A DNA stretch of 64,000 bases, taken from contig JABVXV010000013.1 in the NCBI GenBank assembly GCA_013365325.1, positions 369,413 to 433,412 of the forward strand. The letters run 5' to 3'. Under the pieces are notes generated by a model that had not been told where the DNA came from, did not search any database, and worked only from the letters and a program-made list of their open reading frames with translations. Position 1 is the first letter of the stretch. Each line of letters starts with the position of its first letter. Shown here piece by piece: positions 49,521-64,000 of this stretch. The position numbers and the translations under genes are program-made. Source of the stretch: Dipetalonema caudispina. Taxonomy: Eukaryota; Nematoda; Chromadorea; Rhabditida; Onchocercidae.

Positions 49521-50358
49521 TTTCTATATTTGTTTTGTGCATATACATATATGTAAGTGCAAGTACATATGCAAGTATGCAAGTATATGCATGCAAGTGT
49601 ATTGTATTTTTGCATGTTTCATCCCTTATAAATGTATAAAATATACATATCTATTTTGGAACAATTCATGTCACTAATGATAATAATTGATATACTACTC
49701 TGATCATACACTTAATATTATTATCATTATCATTATCATTTAAAATTTATCAGCAACAATATTACAATATATTTCATCCTTTATCGATCATCTATTTTTT
49801 TGTAATCTTCGTATAATACTATCGAAAAGCTTTAGTGACAAAATATCACATATATGAATATTTCAAAAATGAATGATATATATATCTGAATTATTTTTTA
49901 TGGACATACAAATAAATTGAAGACTGATTGACATAATACAGCATAGCTTGCTTATTCATATATATATATATATCATACATACATACATATACACACACAG
50001 GTGCAAAATAAATGATTTGAAAAGAAAAAAAAAAGCCACAAAGTGTGCCGACATATTTTATAAATAGTAATTGTTAGTAGATGATATTAATGTTTACAAT
50101 TTTTAATGTTTATAATTGAGAATTAAATCTACATAGCAAATGAATAAATGATAATCAGAAGGGAAAATTTCCATAACAATTCAAATTTTGTAGAGAAATA
50201 TTTTGACTAATTTATATTTTTATGAAAATATTAAGAATTTTGAATGAATTTAAGAATTATTAATTTATAACATTTATTTGATTAATATTAGTTTTTTTAA
50301 ATTATTTTAAAAATTTTAATAATATCTTTAGTTATTGCATTAATTTTTTTTCCTTCAG

Positions 50359-53091
50359 GAATAGTGACGCAGTTTGGTACGTTTTACGGATGTTACAAAA
50401 TCGTACAATTACAGAAATTCGTATGCGTCCACTTCATGTACCATATCCATTCAATGGTTTCATATCATTAACTGGAATTCAACAACCAACTCATCCGATA
50501 CCACCATCATCATCAACACCAACAATTTTTCCGAATCATTATACAAGTGAACAATGGAATCGTTATTACATGCATTTGTATCGACAAATGATGTTCGCAC
50601 AAATTTCCGCCGATGCACAGGTTTGATTATTGCTATCAGATAAATTGTAAATTTATCTTTAGTTTATCAGTCTCATTAAACAGAATCAGTTTTAACAAAC
50701 GTAAAAGTAAGTAAATATCATTGGATAAGATACGTTTAGACGTTATGCGTTACTTCACAAAAAGAAAAACTATCATTTGGCGGTGTCTGGAAAAATTGTT
50801 GATCATACGGTGATGAAGATGGCGAATGGAAATTGATTACAGTTAGGTAAGAAAGATGATATTTGTAAGATTGTACGATACAATAACAAATAACTAAATG
50901 ATCTTCATGATTATTAGATGATTGATTTTAGTATTGATCACTTTAATATTTCATTTGTGATCTATCATTGATCTTTTAGAGGCAACGAGTGATCCATTTC
51001 AATCAACAAATGGCAATGAAAGCAACGATAGAGGAAAATAACGGGAATACTTCATTGGTATCATGCAATGATCATCCGAAATTTGATTTCACTCAACTTG
51101 CTAAAAGTATCGAGAATGAAAGCAAGGTAAGTGTAAGGTATTCGAATATCTTACAAATGATTTATTTCATTATAAATTATTCAAAACTATTAGACTGGTT
51201 CTGAAAATTAAATTTGAAAATAAATAAATCCACTTTTACCTGTAAAGATTAACAATTAAAATATAAGTTAAAATTTAAGGATAAAATTTTACCCTATGCA
51301 TATAAATTTTTCCTCCACTTTTCCTCTAAATCGAATAACTTTAAATTTGGAAAGAAATTTTAATTGAGGAACAGAATGAATATATCAGGAATGGGAAAAA
51401 ACAAAACCTAAATTAAGTTAAAATATTTTACCATTTTCAGGTACGCTAATAGAAATTTTATGAATTAATTCAACTTCTATGTTTATCTTTTGAAAAGAAA
51501 AAAGAACTGTATTCTTTAATATTTCAGTTCATTTCAATTTTTCTTCAATTTCCATTAATTTTAAGCTGGCGAAAGCAAAGAAACGTAATGATGGATTAGC
51601 ACAAAATTGTTTACCAAACACATCAACTGCATCCACTACACCCGCTAATGATTTTAATAGACCATGGTAAGTTTATTTTCAATTCAAATTTAAATTCATT
51701 TAGCTACTAAATAGTTAAGCTTAAGTATAGAGTAAGAATAATTCCCAATTTCAGAAATAGAAATTGAATAAATAGAAAATGATTTAAATGCTAATTTAAG
51801 TGAAATATTCTCAGTGATATTTTACTTTTAGGTTTTTATTGCCAAAACGTAGTACTGGTAGAGGAGCACGTCAAAAGAAAGAGTTCATTTGTAAATTTTG
51901 TAATCGACATTTCACCAAATCATATAATTTATTAATACATGAACGTACGCATACCGATGAACGACCATATGACTGTGATATTTGTGGTAAAGCCTTCCGT
52001 AGGCAGGATCATCTCCGTGATCATAGGTTTTAATTTCTTATTTTCTCAAAATTATCAATCATCTTTTCATTTTTCAATCCATGAAGATAATTTAGCAAAA
52101 TAGATGTATCAATATTTGCTATACCTAAATTCAATTGTATACTGTATCTCAGTCTGGTTGTTGTACCTGTTTTCTACGATCTTTTACTAAATAATAAATA
52201 ATCAGTACACATTCTACTTAGTCATTGGTTACTTCTACTGACCAGTAGATCTATCAAATTCATAAAAGATAAATAGTGCAGAAGAAAGTTTGTGTTATAC
52301 AATCTTTTTTGTACATCAAATTTCATCTTACCTTTTTTTTTTGTTTTCCATTCAGATTTATTCATTCAAAAGATAAACCATTCAAATGTGACATATGTCA
52401 AAAAGGATTCTGCCAATCGCGAACACTTCAAGTTCATCGAATTTCACATAACAATTCATTAGATGTGGAACAGAGGAGAACACGAAAAGTTCAGAATAAC
52501 ATCATAAACCCTTCGTTAGATAATAATATTCAGGTAAGATACATTTCTGGTCACTTTATTCAAATATTCTTTATAATACTTAGAAAGAATCAAATATGAT
52601 TCAATGGTCAAGAAGACCATTCATTTCCTTTCATGCTTTTTTTTACTTCAATCATAGAAGTCTTGCAAAATTTTGATTAATTAAATTCGGTCCTTCGCGG
52701 GATTATCTTTGATTAAGGCGATAATTACTTGGCCAATATTACAATTAATTTGCTACTGTATAATAGTTTTATATAGGATTAGAATTGTTAATATTTAATT
52801 CCTACTATTTAATAAATCAAATTGGTATTTACCTAAACTTTTTTCTATAATTTATTTAGTTATATGATTGTTTCGAAATTTTGTCATCTTTATTTCTATG
52901 ATGATAGCTTATGTTTTCTTTTGTTTCTTTATTCTATCAAATTTTATCATTGAATAATTTAGCGTTATTTTTTGCAATTTCAGAATGAACGAATTGGTAG
53001 TATTACCAGGAAGAATATAATTTTCACCAGTGATAGTGATACAAAATCACCAATAATAGGAAATATTTCTACAATCACTTCAACATCATAA
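50359..53091 (+). CDS. Odd-skipped-related zinc-finger transcription factor (5' incomplete)
   Basis: Nuclear DNA-binding regulator of the ODD/OSR family. Visible exons: 50359-50620, 50980-51126, 51566-51666, 51832-52026, 52356-52533 and 52984-53091, in phase, 329 residues before TAA. The first visible exon opens after TTCCTTCAG with one base of a split codon, so an upstream exon is likely; the first Met in frame is at 50390. Diagnostic features are [13 protein letters not shown] (family motif RFDFANLA), the linker KKEFICKFC and three C2H2 fingers: [21 protein letters not shown], then [21 protein letters not shown] split by an intron, then [21 protein letters not shown]. Fingers 1 and 2 and the THTDERPY linker are almost invariant from insects to vertebrates. 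The tail is Ser/Thr-rich and family-specific. Orthologous to the Caenorhabditis odd-1/odd-2 group, but which one cannot be decided. Confidence 0.95.
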
Positions 53092-53128
53092 TTTTTTTTT
53101 TTTTTTGAAATATGTGAAATAGTTGTAA

Positions 53129-53134
53129 AATAAA
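53129..53134 (+). terminator. Poly(A) signal of the odd-skipped gene
   Basis: AATAAA 38 nt after the stop codon, merging into an A run. Confidence 0.5.
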
Positions 53135-53237
53135 AAAAAAAACAGAAGAAAATTCATTCATTTGCTAGGATTTAAATATAACAGTTCATCTTTATAATTT
53201 GTTGATCTTCAATTAATCAAATTTGTAGCAGTATTCC

Positions 53238-53268
<31 letters not shown>

Positions 53269-54586
53269 CATTGAAACTTTCATCGTGAAATGTTTACTTC
53301 TGTTTATTGCTTATAGGGAATCATTTATAAAATGTATTTAAATTTATTAATTTTCATAATATAAATGCAATGGAATGAAATTAGAGATGCCGTAGAAAAA
53401 GGTCATTCTAAGGGATAACAATGATCATCCTAATTTATCGATTTTTTTTCTTTTTCTTTTATTTATAAACAATCATACTTTTCTTTCCATACGTGTATAC
53501 TTTATAGTCTTTTAATATTATATATTAATTAATTTATGTATATTTTGCCTGATAATTTAGGCTTGAAATTTTATGATCTTATTAGTTTAACCTTTAGTAT
53601 CAAATTTAAGGAATGATGAGTTTCTTTTTTTTTTCAAAGGAGAACAAATAACAAAATAATGAAATGAAAAGAGAGGAGGAAAAATTTTCATTAATATTAG
53701 AAATTATTATTTATATCATTTCCAATTATTTTTGAATATCAAAAATTTCGAAATGTGAATGTTTAAAATTAAAAAAGAATAAAATAAATTTGTTCTCTTA
53801 CTATCCTTCCTATATTTTTCATTCATATTTTGTTGTTTATTTGTTATATCTTATTTCATACTATTTCTATTTTATTTCAATAAATACAAATACTTTTTAT
53901 CATTTTATTGCATAAGAAATTTTACCAACATATTGAATTTTCTGATGTATCATGATGCGGTAGAATGATCAATTGAATGAAACGATCAGTTGAGAAAGAT
54001 CAGACAAAAAATTTCCAATGATAATTATTATAATTGAGATAGGTCATTTGGTATATGATAGTTTAACCTTTTCATTGCACTATTTTATCCATCCAAAATT
54101 TAAATATTTCTAAAATCTTTTGAGAAATTTTCGCTAGCAAAATTGCCATTAAATTTCATGTTAATCGTATAATCAATGAAAGCTTATCAAAAGTTACATT
54201 TTTGAAATTGAAATTGACTATTCTAACCTAACATTGAAATGATTTGATATTTAATTTATGCTTGTTTAATTGAGTAAAAATTATATTTCAAAACAATAAT
54301 TATCAAGAAGATAATTATTGATACCTATTTTAATTAATAAAAATTAATCGATCTTCTCTTAAATTCAAATACAAACAACAATTCATCAATTTTGTAATGT
54401 TATCCCGCATTCCGGAAGTTTTCTTCCTGAACATATCATTTCGAGGACGAATGGAATATGTGGTGTTTCCCGGTTTATTATTTGGCCGATGTTCGACTAT
54501 TTTTGTTTTGGTTATTGATTCTTTCGGGGAGAATTCTTGTTAGTGATAAAGGAATTATTTCTGTTGTTCAATGATAATAGAATTAA
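53135..54586. other. Intergenic between odd-skipped and RecQ
   Basis: AT-rich, with a 27-nt A run at about 53239-53265 and a perfect hairpin at 54294-54320. No coding sequence recognised. The last 200 bp presumably contain the RecQ promoter. Confidence 0.6.
54294..54320. repeat. Perfect 11-bp stem-loop
   Basis: CAATAATTATC, loop AAGAA, then GATAATTATTG. All 11 pairs match. Confidence 0.9.
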
Positions 54587-54596
54587 TTTTTCTCAG
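54587..54596 (+). promoter_or_regulatory. Probable trans-splice acceptor of the RecQ gene
   Basis: ATTTTTCTCAG ends 9 nt before the ATG at 54606. So short a leader after a strong acceptor is typical of spliced-leader addition. Confidence 0.5.
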
Positions 54597-54605
54597 TAAA
54601 TAACA

Positions 54606-60811
<6,206 letters not shown>

Positions 60812-60956
60812 ACGGTTCTTACCTAGGATTGTGTGTTTGTTATTTCGTTTGAAATTTTCCTTTTCATTTGTGCAGAAATATGTTGTTGGATATGTCATGG
60901 ATATTATTAATTTGTCCATCGGAAAAATCTGTTCAGCTGTTCTGTTTGTTATTGTG

Positions 60957-60962
60957 AATAAA
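60957..60962 (+). terminator. Poly(A) signal of the RecQ gene
   Basis: AATAAA 146 nt after the RecQ stop codon. Confidence 0.5.
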
Positions 60963-61526
60963 TGTATTTGTAACATCGCAGGTATTACCAATTTTGTTAA
61001 GGATAAATAACTCCGTACAATGTTATTACGTGTTTTGAAATTTGTTGAAATTCTTTGAAGCGCGATAAATTCGAAATGGTAAAATCATTTATGTCGTTAA
61101 TTCTATACTAAGCTGAATATTTTTAGACTGAATTGAAATTGGGATGGGAAGGAGAGAGGAGATTATTGGATGGCTTAAATTATACTCCCTTAGATTCATT
61201 GACCAAAGAACTGAACAACTCTACTAGTAGTAGGTAACATAGGGGCAGAATTTCTTGCTTAATTTGGTATTTAGTAAATGGACGAGGAAAGAAAGGAATG
61301 AAAATGAGAAGAGATAATATCGAAGGGATCCGTTGTATATAATTGAAAGATTAGATTTGTCAAAATAATCAATTGGAGTGGATTTCCGACATGTGAGGAT
61401 TCCTTAGGAGAGAATATAAATAGTTAGAAAGTATCAGAAATGGAATTGAAGATGAAGTGGTAAGCTGTAGTAATGACAAATTTTTCTATTAGTCAATCTT
61501 ATAATCTTCGAAGAAAATTTGATAGC
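60963..61526. other. Short intergenic between RecQ and DDAH-like gene
   Basis: No gene recognised. The two genes share strand and are 755 bp apart (stop to start); an operon is possible but not shown by the sequence. Confidence 0.5.
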
Positions 61527-61536
61527 ATTTTTGCAG
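61527..61536 (+). promoter_or_regulatory. Probable trans-splice acceptor of the DDAH-like gene
   Basis: CATTTTTGCAG ends 30 nt before the ATG at 61567. Confidence 0.45.
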
Positions 61537-61566
61537 TTGTAAATTTCGAAGTTAAACGCTGCCGAC

Positions 61567-63652
61567 ATGCGTTACACGCATGCCATTGTTGTTCGTATCC
61601 CAAATAAGGTGAGAATGGAAACGAGAATAAAAGTTAATCCGACATTAGCCGAGAAGCAACTGGAAGAACTTTGTGAAACACTTAGAGAAGTTTGTATTTC
61701 TGTTCGTATATTCAAGGATATTATTGCTTTCACTTTTTACGAAACTTTTTTTGTCTGATTTAATAGTTTAGTTTTTATTTAAGATAATGTTTTATTGAGT
61801 ATTTCTAAGATAGATTACCCTTCTAGTACACTATATGTTCATATGAATTTCTGATTTTAGAAAGAAATTTCTTTTTCAGGCTGGTGTTGATATCATTGAA
61901 CTTTCACCTGAAAATCGTTGTAAGCAGCAAAGTCTGTTTGCCGGTGATGCTGCCATTTGTATCAACGGCACTGCTTTGGTTACTCGTCCAAGGAAAAGTG
62001 GAAGCCGTTTGCTTGAGGTATATAATTTTTTGGTTTAAGGGATTTTTTCTGTCCATTACTTGCATGAACTATCCTTGCATATATATATATATATATATTC
62101 TTCGGTGTGAAATATGTGACTTCATGAGGAAATAATATACCAATAGCCGAATAGTAGCTATATGTGACAAAAGTAATGACAGTGGAATAATTGGATGGAA
62201 ATCTCATTGCAAAATAATGATCTGATAGAGTCTTAGTGACAAAAAAGAAGTGGTTTTATTTTTAATTATTCAGAGTTATCTGATTATTGAGTCACCATTG
62301 AAAAGAACTATAATTTGATCGTAATATTATATATTTGTTCAACACTTTTATAAACGAATTATTGTTTGTAGATTAGCAACTTGCTTAATCAACTTTCCTG
62401 GCAAGTTGTAGAAACACCACAAGCTTCTGGACATAATAAAGAAATTGTGCTTGAGGGTAGTGATGTGCTATATACTGGTAAAGAGGTGTTTGTTGGGATA
62501 CGAAAGAATGGTACCAACATGGAAGGAGCATTGGTAATTTTATTTATATCCCGCACATATTTTTATTATTTCATAAACATTAGCGTAATTTTGCAGTATA
62601 TACAATGGACGTCGTTTTCAAACTTTATTATGAAGAGAATTTTTGAATAATCATTATTTATTTTCAGGTTGTCGCACGAACATTTTCTGATTTAGCTGTA
62701 ATACCAATTACACTTCCCGGAAATCAATCTTTAAGACATTATGTTTCACTGATTTCGGCCGATGTCCTTGCAGTGGGCAGTTCCAAAGAAGCGAAACAAG
62801 TTATACAAGTATCTTCTCATTAAATTATTTTGCTCTTTAAGTCATATGAAAGGCAATTTAATGTTAGACCGCTCTTTACTCAATTCGAACATACTACCAA
62901 TTTCATTATTAAATCGTTTTTATTATTAGTAAATCGTTTTTCACTTTATTGGGCTAACTATGTATACATTTGATTTTCTAAAAAAAGATTAAAATCTTTG
63001 TTTCCTAACCCGTTTTTAGCGGATGGAACGAGAGGCAACCTTCCGATACAAAACTCTTACAGTGAACCATGATGAAGCCGTAAATTGTTTAAATGTTAAT
63101 GATTATGTTATTTATCGACAAGATATTCCAGAAACGGTATGTTTTATAATTTTTGTTGTCAGTTGGATCATAAATTTCCTTCGATAAATTCTAAATTGAA
63201 AAGTGATAAAGTACCAAAAAAAAAAAAGATAAGGAAGTTAATGGTCTTAGTTCTTTAAGTGGAATTCTGGCACTATATGACAATATTCTTTCTTGTCGCA
63301 TATCCTTCTTGTATTGCTCGGCACGTAAATTTGGATAGCACTTTGTAAAATGGAAGATTATGAAAGTTTAAAAAGAAGGTTGATGGTTTCTTAAATTCGA
63401 AACCATTTTAAATCCCAACCAGTATCATCATAAAGCCGCTGACCATCACTGCTGCTTAATTGATATGTTGTATATACAATTCATATACTTCTTGCTATTC
63501 ATTTTAAGAAATCTTTCTAGAAATTTCAAATTCTTCATGAACCGATTCAAATGGCTGGAATAACGGCAGGTGAGCTGGCAAAAATTGGAAGTCCTATCTC
63601 ACGTTTCGTTTTGCTTACTATGAAAATGGAAACTCTTAAATTTTTCTGGTGA
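61567..63652 (+). CDS. DDAH-fold protein, probable pseudoenzyme
   Basis: Related to dimethylarginine dimethylaminohydrolase, which hydrolyses methylated arginine to citrulline. Exons: 61567-61689, 61880-62017, 62372-62533, 62668-62808, 63020-63136, 63521-63652 (270 aa; DDAH is about 285). Resemblance is clear: MRYTHAIVV start, FAGDAAICINGTALVTRPR (family FVEDVAVVCEETALITRPG), LEGSDVLYTGKEVFVG (family LDGGDVLFTGREFFVG), TNMEGA, VLAVGSSKEA and GELAKIG near the end. The active site does not match. The Glu of the VED motif is Gly63 (Asp64 kept), the first Asp of LDGGD is Glu115, the His of LHLKS has no counterpart in register (nearest H165), and the terminal catalytic Cys of TCCSVL falls on Arg255/Phe256. 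The 3' end could extend through a weak intron after 63648 into a few more residues, without adding Cys. Confidence 0.85.
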
Positions 63653-64000
63653 CTGTTCTCTGGTTTACTTTTTTGTAGGGCTATAGGTACATTGTCTAAG
63701 GTATAATCCTATACCTTATGTAAATCTCATTATCTTTATATTAACCCTTTGTTCTATCTTGTATATACTTATACTGCTGAAATGAAGAGGACTTTTTTTG
63801 GGATTTCAGGCATTTTAAGTGTGTTTTATTACTGCTGATGATGTTCCTAGTTTAATTTTTGTCATGCTTACTTTTGAATCACATTCCACATCCAACAAAA
63901 TAGTGAGAGCTTTTTTTAGCTTTTGATTGTACTTAATTTTTTCGCGAAGATATATGATATTCTCACTTATGTGTTGGTAGCGGAACAAAAATCCGCAACT
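63653..64000. other. Sequence after the DDAH-like gene
   Basis: AT-rich, no coding sequence or canonical AATAAA seen. Confidence 0.5.

Larger units (their letters stand above)
27109..50358. other. 23-kb gene desert upstream of the odd-skipped gene
   Basis: No gene is supported. Open frames of 60-112 codons are AT-driven or microsatellite translations. The stretch holds many microsatellites, A/T runs, a 25-nt palindrome, a hairpin-forming sequence at 39.4 kb, a GC-richer pocket at 45.75-45.89 kb and a few exon-like islands (28955-29044, 36.13-36.21 kb on the plus strand; about 35.2-35.3 kb on the minus strand). Part of it may hold the missing first exon and enhancers of the odd-skipped gene. 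Confidence 0.5.

Overview
The window looks like nuclear DNA of a filarial-type parasitic nematode. It is very AT-rich, with many long A/T runs and microsatellites. Its small exons are split by 50-1400 bp introns with TTTCAG, TTTTAG or TTAAG acceptors. One gene is a cuticle collagen, a class restricted to nematodes. Several ATGs sit 9-50 bp after an acceptor-like site with no coding exon before it, as expected where a spliced leader is added. The species cannot be fixed from sequence alone. All exon models below were assembled by hand from splice sites, reading phase and family resemblance.

Layout. 1-9.6 kb: no recognisable gene. 9.77-12.34 kb (+): cuticle collagen, 4 exons, 305 aa. 12.5-15.4 kb: mostly non-coding, with unidentified exon-like islands on the minus strand at 13.8-14.4 kb. 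15.53-20.49 kb (-) and 22.65-27.05 kb (-): two tandem 12-exon genes for MBOAT1/2-type lysophospholipid acyltransferases. They differ at both ends but are almost identical through exons 5-10 and the introns between, the mark of gene conversion. 27.1-50.3 kb: a 23-kb stretch with no convincing gene. 50.36-53.09 kb (+): odd-skipped-related zinc-finger transcription factor, whose first exon was not found. 54.61-60.81 kb (+): complete 13-exon RecQ helicase of the RECQL1 type, 608 aa. 61.57-63.65 kb (+): 6-exon DDAH-fold protein, 270 aa, in which the expected catalytic residues appear to be lost.

The genes do not form one pathway. They cover extracellular cuticle (collagen), ER membrane lipid remodelling (the acyltransferase pair), developmental transcription (odd-skipped), genome maintenance (RecQ) and a degraded arginine-modifying fold (DDAH-like). 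The most interesting points are the conversion tract with non-canonical splice donors in both acyltransferase copies, a possible 26-nt microexon shared by them, the apparent DDAH pseudoenzyme, and the gene desert upstream of the odd-skipped factor.
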